A stretch of DNA of 7,866 bases from Ruminiclostridium sp. (lineage in GTDB: Bacteria > Bacillota_A > Clostridia > Oscillospirales > Ruminococcaceae), in NCBI GenBank assembly GCA_017550775.1, contig JAFZOA010000197.1:1-7866 (forward strand). The letters are read 5' to 3'. The number at the start of each line of letters is the position of its first letter. Position 1 is the stretch's first letter. The position numbers and the translations under genes are program-made. Under the pieces are notes generated by a model. It worked only from the letters and a program-made list of their open reading frames with translations. It was not told the DNA's origin and did no database searches. Shown piece after piece: positions 1 to 5,197 of the stretch.

Positions 1-505
1 CGGGCTTATCCGGAGCCATTTTTGCGTAGTGGTTGTAGGGCGGGAGGGTATAGTCACAGGGGCCGTCGATAGCGCGCGCCTTCATGCCGCAGATATTGTA
101 GAACACGCCCTTCTTGCCGAAAAGCTTGCCTATCGCAGCGCAGAACGCCGCAAACAGCACCTTCGGAACGCCGACCTCACGGATACAGAGTTCCATTGTC
201 TCCGGCATACCGAGTCCGATGCCGTAGTTCGTCTTTACGACGAAGTGGCTGAGAAGCTTTGCGAGGGGTGAGACCTTTATCTCCTCCAGCGGGAAAGCAC
301 GTCCCTGTGTGATCGCGATGATCTTCTCGGAGATGATGACCGTATCACCCTTTTTGAGGTACGGGCAGACGTATTTATCGAGCACGTCGGTCATGACATC
401 TTCACGCATGATGACGTGTGTTTTTATGGGGTAGCGCGCGTAGGTGCCGAAATCTGTGTCAATGGTGAGGTTCTTACCCTCGTTGGCGACAAACGGCATT
501 TCCAT
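1..505 (-). CDS. CofE-like protein (coenzyme F420-0:L-glutamate ligase family), N-terminal part, runs off window
   Basis: The minus strand is open from an ATG at 505 to base 1, giving 168 residues with no stop; the C-terminus lies outside the window. The start is chosen because AAAGGA (515-520) lies 9 nt upstream and a consensus promoter lies further upstream; a second ATG two codons in (499) would be too far from that site. The visible protein has KKGDTVIISEKIIAITQGR at about residues 51-69, resembling the GD-V-V--SKI-S--EGR region of CofE/FbiB ligases, and later GIGLGMPETM (95-104) and AIDGPCDYTLPPYN (145-158), which I recall from Clostridia proteins annotated as F420-0 gamma-glutamyl ligase. 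CofE adds glutamate to F420-0 in archaea and actinobacteria. Gut Clostridia are not known as F420 producers, so the true substrate here is unclear. It is transcribed divergently from carD. Family assignment fairly sure; reaction uncertain. Confidence 0.75.
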   Translation of the reverse strand, partial: MEMPFVANEGKNLTIDTDFGTYARYPIKTHVIMREDVMTDVLDKYVCPYLKKGDTVIISEKIIAITQGRAFPLEEIKVSPLAKLLSHFVVKTNYGIGLGMPETMELCIREVGVPKVLFAAFCAAIGKLFGKKGVFYNICGMKARAIDGPCDYTLPPYNHYAKMAPDKP

Positions 506-540
506 TCTTATCAGTCCTTTTCTGTTATTGAATACCGTAT

Positions 541-569
541 ATTATACCACATCGGAAACGATAAGTCAA
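541..569 (-). promoter_or_regulatory. Sigma-A-type promoter of the CofE-like gene
   Basis: On the minus strand TTGACT (569-564) is followed after 17 bp (563-547) by TATAAT (546-541), with TGG immediately before it, making an extended -10 (TGGTATAAT). The predicted transcription start is near 534, about 30 nt before the ATG at 505. Seen directly in the sequence; start point inferred. Confidence 0.8.
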
Positions 570-655
570 CCTTTTATCCGTCTTAGCCTGCTCCTACTGC
601 ATTTATCTGCATTTTGCACAAAAAACGTTTTGGTTTTATGTGTATTTCCAACTGC

Positions 656-719
656 GCCGACTGCGCGATCCTTTCCGCGATTGCCTTTTACTCGAATGTA
701 GCAAGCCGTCTATGCCCCC
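656..719. repeat. 64-bp direct repeat, copy 1
   Basis: Matches bases 720-783 at 57 of 64 positions when aligned without gaps. The central 28 or more bases (from TTTTACTCGAATGTAGCAAG to the GTCTAT near 713) are identical in the two copies. All seven differences are transitions. The copies abut with no spacer. Confidence 0.85.
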
Positions 720-783
720 GCCGACTGCGTGACCCCTTCCGCAGTTGCCTTTTACTCGAATGTAGCAAGCCGTCTATACCTCC
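720..783. repeat. 64-bp direct repeat, copy 2
   Basis: Direct tandem copy of 656-719. This copy carries a clean small inverted repeat, ACTGCG (723-728 region) with CGCAGT about 10 bases later. Copy 1 has changes in the right arm and pairs less well there. Its right end continues into the long hairpin at 772-804. Confidence 0.85.
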
Positions 784-804
784 GCCGGAGGCGGAGGCAT
801 AGAC
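772..804. repeat. Inverted repeat / hairpin at the end of the repeat array
   Basis: GTCTATACCTCCGCC (772-786) and GGCGGAGGCATAGAC (790-804) pair at 14 of 15 positions around a 3-base loop. The left arm is the end of the 64-bp unit (also present in copy 1 at 708-722), so the right arm is an inverted copy of that end. GAAT further upstream and ATTC at 805-808 could extend the stem across a bulge. No T-run follows, so it does not look like an intrinsic terminator. Confidence 0.8.
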
Positions 805-808
805 ATTC

Positions 809-845
809 CTTTCACACGATCCGGGTTTACTCTCGTGTATGAAAG
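809..845. repeat. Bulged hairpin
   Basis: CTTTCA-CACGA (809-819) pairs with TCGTG-TA-TGAAAG (833-845): 11 base pairs, with a 2-base TA bulge on the right arm and a 13-base loop. It lies 4 bases after the previous hairpin, so the two may belong to one structured unit. No T-tract follows. Confidence 0.6.
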
Positions 846-963
846 TGCGCAGGATTTGTTAAATTATCCACAAACTGCGGTATGCTGTGCATTTTGCGGT
901 ATTCGTCTTTTTTGCAATTTCTGTTTTTTGTACAAAAAGCCTATGTTAAAAAGCCGCGAAATG

Positions 964-972
964 TGGTATAAT
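964..972 (+). promoter_or_regulatory. Extended -10 promoter of carD
   Basis: TGGTATAAT at 964-972 is a perfect extended -10. The -35 region 16-18 bp upstream (about 943-950, ATGTTAAA) is a poor match to TTGACA, so the promoter seems to rely on the extended -10. Predicted transcription start is near 979, giving a leader of almost 100 nt before the ATG at 1076. The leader has only short pairings (for example TCCC/GGGA shortly before the ribosome binding site), and I recognise no riboswitch in it. Confidence 0.65.
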
Positions 973-1075
973 ATATAAAGTACGATTGTGTCCTAAAAGC
1001 AGCCCGGAGCAAACCGAATCCCGTGTGCTGTGAACTGTCATATCCCGCCAAAGGGACGTTAAGGAGGTCTTAAAG

Positions 1076-1594
1076 ATGAATGCGGCAAATTTCTCGGTCA
1101 ATGATTATGTGGTGTATAAAGGGGTAGGCGTCTGCCGCATTGAAGCGGTAGAGAACAAGACCTTCGACGACGTGAACTATGAGGACTACTTCAAGCTGGT
1201 GCCGCTCGACTCGGTATCATCGTCGTACTTTATCCCCGTAAACGCGGCAAAGCTGCGGCTTCGCAGACCCATGACCGAGGATGAGGTGAATACGGCTATC
1301 GATAATTCCGCGGGCGGAGAAATAAACCTCTGCCCCAATACAAGAGAGCGCAGGAACGCAATAGAGCTGATACTCAAGGAGGGTGACTGCACACGCATAA
1401 TCTCCCTCATCAAGACGATCTATTTGTTCACGCAGGACTGCCGCAGCAGCGGAAGAAAGGTGCTCGTCTCGGACGAGAACGCCCTGCGCATGGCGGAAAA
1501 CATGATCTACCCCGAGTTCTCCTTCGTGCTCGGCATCGACCAGAATGAGGTCGCGGGCTACATCGGGCGCAGACTCGAAAACGCGGGAGTTTAA
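1076..1594 (+). CDS. CarD/CdnL family transcriptional regulator
   Basis: A 172-residue protein. The start is well supported: AAGGAGG (1061-1067) lies 8 nt before the ATG. Residues 6-26 (FSVNDYVVYKGVGVCRIEAV) match the opening of the CarD_CdnL_TRCF RNA polymerase-interacting domain, with its typical VVY--VGVG-I pattern. YFKLVPL (38-44) and YFIPV (51-55) match the following beta strands. Residues about 65-172 are mainly helical, as in the CarD C-terminal DNA-contacting domain. CarD/CdnL proteins bind the RNA polymerase beta subunit and stabilise open complexes, often at rRNA and growth-related promoters. Length is normal for the family. It appears monocistronic: its own extended -10 promoter upstream and a terminator at 1696-1734. 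Which promoters it acts on here cannot be read from the sequence. Confidence 0.88.
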   Translation: MNAANFSVNDYVVYKGVGVCRIEAVENKTFDDVNYEDYFKLVPLDSVSSSYFIPVNAAKLRLRRPMTEDEVNTAIDNSAGGEINLCPNTRERRNAIELILKEGDCTRIISLIKTIYLFTQDCRSSGRKVLVSDENALRMAENMIYPEFSFVLGIDQNEVAGYIGRRLENAGV

Positions 1595-1695
1595 GGTAAG
1601 ATCACCGGCGCGAACGTGCAGCAGCTCCGATAAAACAAGACATTCCGCATCTTCTACCCTGCCGCAGACAAGGAATAAGAAAGGCTGATGATCCA

Positions 1696-1734
1696 CGTCC
1701 GACTTGTGAAAACGCACAAGCCGGACGTTTTATT
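1696..1734 (+). terminator. Intrinsic terminator after carD
   Basis: CGTCCGACTTGTG (1696-1708) pairs with CACAAGCCGGACG (1715-1727) at 12 of 13 positions around a 6-base loop, followed by TTTTATT. It lies about 100 bases after the carD stop and ends one base before the -35 of the trkA promoter. Confidence 0.85.
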
Positions 1735-1735
1735 C

Positions 1736-1764
1736 TTGACTTTTTTGTAAAAATGGTGTATAGT
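1736..1764 (+). promoter_or_regulatory. Promoter of the trkA-trkH-GNAT operon
   Basis: TTGACT (1736-1741), a 17-bp spacer and TATAGT (1759-1764). Predicted start near 1771, giving a leader of about 50 nt. The leader holds a short GCGGC/GCCGC pairing (1778-1782 with 1796-1800), and CCGGATATACCGG lies just upstream of the ribosome binding site. The leader is too short for a c-di-AMP (ydaO-type) riboswitch, which controls potassium genes in some Firmicutes. Confidence 0.75.
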
Positions 1765-1821
1765 ATATAGTATAAGAGCGGCAAAAACATAAAAAGCCGC
1801 CGGATATACCGGAGTCAGTTT

Positions 1822-3177
1822 ATGAATATAATCATTGTCGGATGCGGGAAGGTCGGTCAGACCCTCGCGGAACAACTGAATGAAGAAGGAAACGATATTA
1901 CCGTCATAGATCTGCTTCCCGCGAAGGTCAACGAGACAGCCGCGCGCTATGACGTACTCGGAGTCATCGGAAACGGTGCGACTCATATGACGCAGCAGGA
2001 GGCCGGCATACGAAACGCCGATCTGCTTATCGCGGTGACCGGCTCGGACGAGCTGAACCTGCTGTGCTGCCTTATCGCGAAGAAAGCCGGTAACTGTCAC
2101 ACTATCGCCCGCGTAAGAAGCCCCCAGTACAGCAGCGAAGCCCCCTATCTCAAGGAAGAACTCGGGCTTGCCATGGTCATCAATCCCGAGCAGGCCGCAG
2201 CCGCGGAGATAGCCAGAATACTGCGCTTCCCGTCCGCGATCAAGATAGATACCTTCGCCAAGGGCAGAGTGGAGCTGCTCAAATTCAAGCTCCCGGAGGG
2301 AAGCCCGCTCGAAGGACTCACCGTCAGGGATATGTCGTCCAAGCTCCATACCGACGTGCTGGTCTGCACCGTCGAGCGCGGCGAGCGTGCCTACATAGCC
2401 AAGGGCGACTTCCGCTTCACGGAAAAGGACGTTATCTCCATAATCGCTTCCCCGAAGAACGCCAACCACTTCTTCAAGCAGATAAAGTACAAGACCACCC
2501 CCGTAAAGGATGTAATGATCGTCGGCGGCGGCAATATCACCCATTACCTGTGCGAGCTGCTGAATCGCTCCGGCATTGAGGTCAAGGTCATCGAGAAGGA
2601 CAAGGACCGCTGCGAGGAGCTTGCGGAAGAGCTGGAGTACGTCAAGGTCATCAACGGTGACGCGGTGGATCAGGACGTGCTGCTCGAAGAGGGCATCGCG
2701 AACGCGGACGGCTTTGTGGCGCTCACCAACCTCGACGAGGAGAACATACTGCTGTCGCTCTTCGCCAAGACAGTGAACAGAGGCAAGCACGTCACCAAGG
2801 TCAACCGTATCGACTTCGACGACGTTATCCGCCACCTGGAGCTCGACACCGTTATCTACCCCAAGAACATCACCGCGGAGAGCATCATCCGCTATGTCCG
2901 CGCTATGAAGAACACCATAGGAAGCAACGTCGAGACGCTTTACAGCATTATCAAGGGCAAGATCGACGCGGCAGAGTTCATCATCAAGGAAAACTCGCCC
3001 GTCGTGGGGATCCCGCTCATGGAAATGACGCTCAAGCGCAGCATACTTGTAGCGTCAATAATGCGCGACCGCAAGGTCATTATCCCGCGAGGCAATGACA
3101 CTATCGAGGTCGGCGACTCGGTCATAATCGTTTCCGACTTCCCGCTGCACGACATCGCGGAAATACTTGAAAACTAA
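1822..3177 (+). CDS. trkA: Trk potassium uptake system, NAD-binding regulatory subunit TrkA
   Basis: A 451-residue cytoplasmic protein with two tandem RCK (regulator of K+ conductance) modules, close in length to E. coli TrkA. RCK-N1 is about residues 1-120, with the Rossmann dinucleotide loop GCGKVG at 7-12 and the ribose-binding acidic residue D30. RCK-C1 is about 140-225. RCK-N2 begins near 230 with GGGNIT at 235-240 and an acidic E258 at the end of its second strand. RCK-C2 is about 370-451. TrkA binds NAD(H) or ATP/ADP and gates the TrkH channel. GGAG lies about 9 nt before the ATG. trkH starts 17 nt after its stop, so the two are almost surely co-transcribed from the promoter at 1736-1764. 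The two-module form is typical of TrkA; KtrA/KtrC have one module. Confidence 0.95.
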   Translation: MNIIIVGCGKVGQTLAEQLNEEGNDITVIDLLPAKVNETAARYDVLGVIGNGATHMTQQEAGIRNADLLIAVTGSDELNLLCCLIAKKAGNCHTIARVRSPQYSSEAPYLKEELGLAMVINPEQAAAAEIARILRFPSAIKIDTFAKGRVELLKFKLPEGSPLEGLTVRDMSSKLHTDVLVCTVERGERAYIAKGDFRFTEKDVISIIASPKNANHFFKQIKYKTTPVKDVMIVGGGNITHYLCELLNRSGIEVKVIEKDKDRCEELAEELEYVKVINGDAVDQDVLLEEGIANADGFVALTNLDEENILLSLFAKTVNRGKHVTKVNRIDFDDVIRHLELDTVIYPKNITAESIIRYVRAMKNTIGSNVETLYSIIKGKIDAAEFIIKENSPVVGIPLMEMTLKRSILVASIMRDRKVIIPRGNDTIEVGDSVIIVSDFPLHDIAEILEN

Positions 3178-3194
3178 ACGGAGCTGACGGATAT

Positions 3195-4628
3195 ATGAAT
3201 TATCGTATGATAGCGAATATCCTCGGCTGGCTGATGATATTCGAGAGCATATTCCTCGCCGTACCGATGATAACTGCGGTAGTCTACTGGGAGAGCACCT
3301 TCTGGGTATTTCTCGGGACTGCGGCGTTCTGTCTCGCGGCGGGACTTGTCATAACGCGCTTCAAGCCCGGAAACACCACGCTGTACGCGCGCGAGGGCTT
3401 TGTGATAGTATCGCTGAGCTGGATCGTGCTGTCGCTGTTCGGCGCGGTGCCGTTCGTTCTGAGCGGAGCAATACCGTCCTTCATAGACGCGCTGTTCGAA
3501 GCGGTTTCCGGCTTCTCGACAACGGGAGCCACGGTAATAAACGACGTTGAGAGCATGCCGCGCTCGATACTAATGTGGAGAAGCTTCACCCACTGGATCG
3601 GCGGCATGGGCGTGCTCGTATTCATAATGGCATTCCTGCCGCTGTCCGGCGGTCAGAATATGCACATAATGAAAGCGGAGTCTCCGGGACCCTCGGTAGG
3701 CAAGCTCGTCCCCCACGTCAAGACCACGGCGCTGCTGCTGTACTCTATCTACTTCGTGCTTACGCTCGCAATGTTCATAGCGCTGATAATCGGCGGCATG
3801 GACGTTTTTGAGGCGCTCAACACCGCGTTCGCCACCGGCGGCACCGGCGGCATGGGCGTGCGCAATTCCAGCATGGGAGAATACGCGCCGCATATCCAGA
3901 TCATTGTGACGGTGTTCATGGCGATGTTCGCGATAAACTTCAACTCCTACTTCTTCATTGTCCACGCGAAGTTCAGAGAAGCTTTCACCACCGAAGTGAT
4001 AACATTCCTCGCGATCGCCGGCATCTCCGCCACGGTCATAGCCTTCAACATCAACGGCATCTACAACAACATGGGTGATTCTGTGCGGCACTCTGCCTTC
4101 ACGGTAGCGTCGATCATGTCCACCACCGGCTTTACCACAGAGGACTTTAACCTCTGGCCGGAGCTTTCCCGCTCGCTTATAGTAATGCTGATGTTCATAG
4201 GCGGCTGTGCGGGAAGCACCAGCGGCGGTATCAAGCTTTCACGAATACTGATACTGTTCAAGGGCATGAAGAAGGAGCTGGAGCTTCTTATCCACCCCAA
4301 GCAGGTCAAGAAGATCAAGATCGACGGTCACCCGATAGAGCATGAGGTGGTGCGCTCGGTCAACGTATATATGGTGGGGTATGTGCTTGTTTTCGCGGTA
4401 TCCATGGTGATACTGTCGTTTGACGAAATGGACCTGATAACCAACTTCACCGCGGTCGCCTCCGCCATAAACAACGTAGGACCCGGTCTGGAGCTTGCGG
4501 GACCCGCGTCCAACTTCTCGATATTCTCCGAGCCGGTGAAGCTCGTACTGATATTCGATATGCTCGCGGGACGACTGGAGCTGTTCCCGATACTGCTGCT
4601 GTTCTCGCCGACGACATGGAAGAAGTGA
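3195..4628 (+). CDS. trkH: Trk potassium transporter, membrane subunit TrkH
   Basis: A 477-residue integral membrane protein of the TrkH/KtrB/HKT superfamily, of normal length, with hydrophobic segments throughout. The four pore-loop filter regions are visible: STTGAT (108-113), ATGGTGGMGV (213-222), STTGFT (309-314) and NNVGPG (426-431). GGCAGSTSGGIK (336-347) corresponds to the intramembrane loop in the third repeat that gates the pore. The C-terminus has the family signature MLAGRLELFP near residues 456-465, followed by FSPTTW. It forms the potassium pore and is gated by TrkA, encoded 17 nt upstream. GGAG at 3180-3183 serves the ATG at 3195. The stop codon overlaps the ribosome binding site of the next gene. 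Confidence 0.95.
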   Translation: MNYRMIANILGWLMIFESIFLAVPMITAVVYWESTFWVFLGTAAFCLAAGLVITRFKPGNTTLYAREGFVIVSLSWIVLSLFGAVPFVLSGAIPSFIDALFEAVSGFSTTGATVINDVESMPRSILMWRSFTHWIGGMGVLVFIMAFLPLSGGQNMHIMKAESPGPSVGKLVPHVKTTALLLYSIYFVLTLAMFIALIIGGMDVFEALNTAFATGGTGGMGVRNSSMGEYAPHIQIIVTVFMAMFAINFNSYFFIVHAKFREAFTTEVITFLAIAGISATVIAFNINGIYNNMGDSVRHSAFTVASIMSTTGFTTEDFNLWPELSRSLIVMLMFIGGCAGSTSGGIKLSRILILFKGMKKELELLIHPKQVKKIKIDGHPIEHEVVRSVNVYMVGYVLVFAVSMVILSFDEMDLITNFTAVASAINNVGPGLELAGPASNFSIFSEPVKLVLIFDMLAGRLELFPILLLFSPTTWKK

Positions 4629-4630
4629 GG
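4627..4630 (+). promoter_or_regulatory. Ribosome binding site for the GNAT gene, overlapping the trkH stop
   Basis: GAGG at 4627-4630 overlaps the trkH stop codon (TGA, 4626-4628) and lies 10 nt before the GTG at 4641. It supports the GTG start and suggests that translation of the acetyltransferase is coupled to that of trkH. Confidence 0.65.
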
Positions 4631-4640
4631 TGTCCGGACT

Positions 4641-5075
4641 GTGATACGCGAAATAACCGAAAACGACTTCGACGGACTTATGAAGCTGTATATGCAGCTT
4701 CACGGGAACCCCTTCCCCGAAAAGACCGCCGATGTCATGGGCAAATGGAAGCGGGTGCTTGACGACCCCGACCACCACATAATAGTCGCCGAGGAGGACG
4801 GGAAGATAGTGTCCTCCTGCGTCTGCGTCATAATCACCAACCTTACCCACGGACAGCAGCCCTATGCTTTCGTCGAGAACGTCGTAACGGACGAAGCGTA
4901 CAGAAAGCACGGACTCGCAACGGCATGTCTTGATTTCGCGGCGGACATCGCAAAAAGGGAGAACTGCTACAAGCTCATGCTCATGACCGGCTCGAAGGAA
5001 GAGAGCACGCTTCGGTTCTACGAGCGCGCGGGGTATAACAGAAACGACAAAACAGCGTTCATACGCTGGCTGTGA
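4641..5075 (+). CDS. GNAT family N-acetyltransferase
   Basis: A 144-residue protein starting at GTG. The family of acetyl-CoA-dependent N-acetyltransferases is recognised from motif A: ENVVTDEAYRKHGLA at about 79-93, with the acetyl-CoA pyrophosphate-binding R-x-x-G-x-A as RKHGLA (88-93), followed by a helix. Near the C-terminus FYERAGYNRNDKTAF (126-140) is the usual beta6/beta7 region of small GNAT proteins. The N-terminus (MIREITENDFDGLMKLY) is also typical. The gene lies 12 nt after trkH and appears to share the trkAH transcript. The substrate cannot be deduced; a link to potassium transport is possible but may be only positional. No membrane segment or signal peptide is seen. Confidence 0.88.
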   Translation: MIREITENDFDGLMKLYMQLHGNPFPEKTADVMGKWKRVLDDPDHHIIVAEEDGKIVSSCVCVIITNLTHGQQPYAFVENVVTDEAYRKHGLATACLDFAADIAKRENCYKLMLMTGSKEESTLRFYERAGYNRNDKTAFIRWL

Positions 5076-5088
5076 TTTGGTCGTTTTT
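5042..5088 (+). terminator. Possible intrinsic terminator overlapping the end of the GNAT gene
   Basis: AAACGAC-AAA-ACAGC (5042-5056) can pair with GCTGT-ga-TTT-g-GTCGTTT (5069-5086), with a 2-base and a 1-base bulge on the right arm, followed by further T residues to 5088. A second T-run lies at 5095-5101. The stem contains the last codons and stop of the GNAT gene. It is bulged and AT-rich, so support is moderate. Confidence 0.4.
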
Positions 5089-5113
5089 CCGGCGCTTTTT
5101 TCTTGAAAACCCC

Positions 5114-5142
5114 TTGAAAATCTTAACCGGATATGGTATAAT
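5114..5142 (+). promoter_or_regulatory. Promoter of the alpha-xylosidase gene, with a palindrome over the -10
   Basis: TTGAAA (5114-5119), a 17-bp spacer and TATAAT (5137-5142), with TGG before it (extended -10). The -10 lies inside GGTATA-A-TATACC (5135-5147), a perfect inverted repeat, which is itself flanked by AACCGG (5125-5130) and CCGGTT (5147-5152). Predicted start is near 5149. Confidence 0.85.
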
Positions 5143-5151
5143 ATACCCGGT

Positions 5152-5166
5152 TTGAAAACGTTTACA
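5152..5166 (+). promoter_or_regulatory. cre-type operator (CcpA or LacI-family repressor site)
   Basis: TTGAAAACGTTTACA fits the Firmicutes catabolite-responsive element consensus WTGNAARCGNWWWCA at every position. It lies at about +4 to +18 relative to the predicted start, a position where CcpA or a LacI-family repressor usually blocks transcription. CcpA and sugar-specific LacI-family regulators bind similar sites, so the identity of the protein is inferred. Confidence 0.8.
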
Positions 5167-5197
5167 CAACAATACCGACAACGAAAGGAAAAACACT

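Larger units (their letters stand above)
570..942. other. Non-coding structured region between divergent promoters
   Basis: No convincing gene lies between the two promoters. Two short open frames on the plus strand (444-701 and 614-802) lack good ribosome binding sites; one runs antisense into the CofE-like gene, and both cross the direct repeats without recognisable protein features. The region contains a 64-bp direct repeat pair, an inverted copy of the repeat end, a second bulged hairpin, and a DnaA-box-like 9-mer. Because both flanking genes point outward, these hairpins cannot be terminators for either gene. It may hold a small RNA gene or a small repeat-type mobile element; neither can be shown here. 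Confidence 0.5.

Noticed and set aside
614..642. Possible promoter TTGCAC-17-TATGTG that could drive a small RNA through the repeats
   Set aside because: The -10 matches the consensus at only three of six positions, so it is too weak to report as a feature.
656..783. CRISPR array
   Set aside because: The two 64-bp units abut directly with no unique spacers and there are no cas genes in the window.
444..802. Two overlapping short plus-strand open frames (444-701 and 614-802)
   Set aside because: The first runs antisense over the start of the CofE-like gene, both cross the 64-bp repeats, neither has a good ribosome binding site, and the predicted products look like translated low-quality intergenic DNA.
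979..1075. Possible riboswitch in the carD leader
   Set aside because: The leader of almost 100 nt shows only short pairings and none of the conserved cores I can recognise (c-di-GMP, c-di-AMP, THF, ZTP, cobalamin).
1595..1633. In-frame reading continues for 12 codons after the carD stop (GKITGANVQQLR)
   Set aside because: Short and without known match; the CarD protein is already of normal length, so a recent stop mutation or read-through is not supported.
1654..2835. Long minus-strand open frame (393 codons) opposite trkA
   Set aside because: It is a shadow of trkA caused by GC-rich codon use. The sense frame has complete RCK domains and a promoter; the antisense product has no recognisable features.
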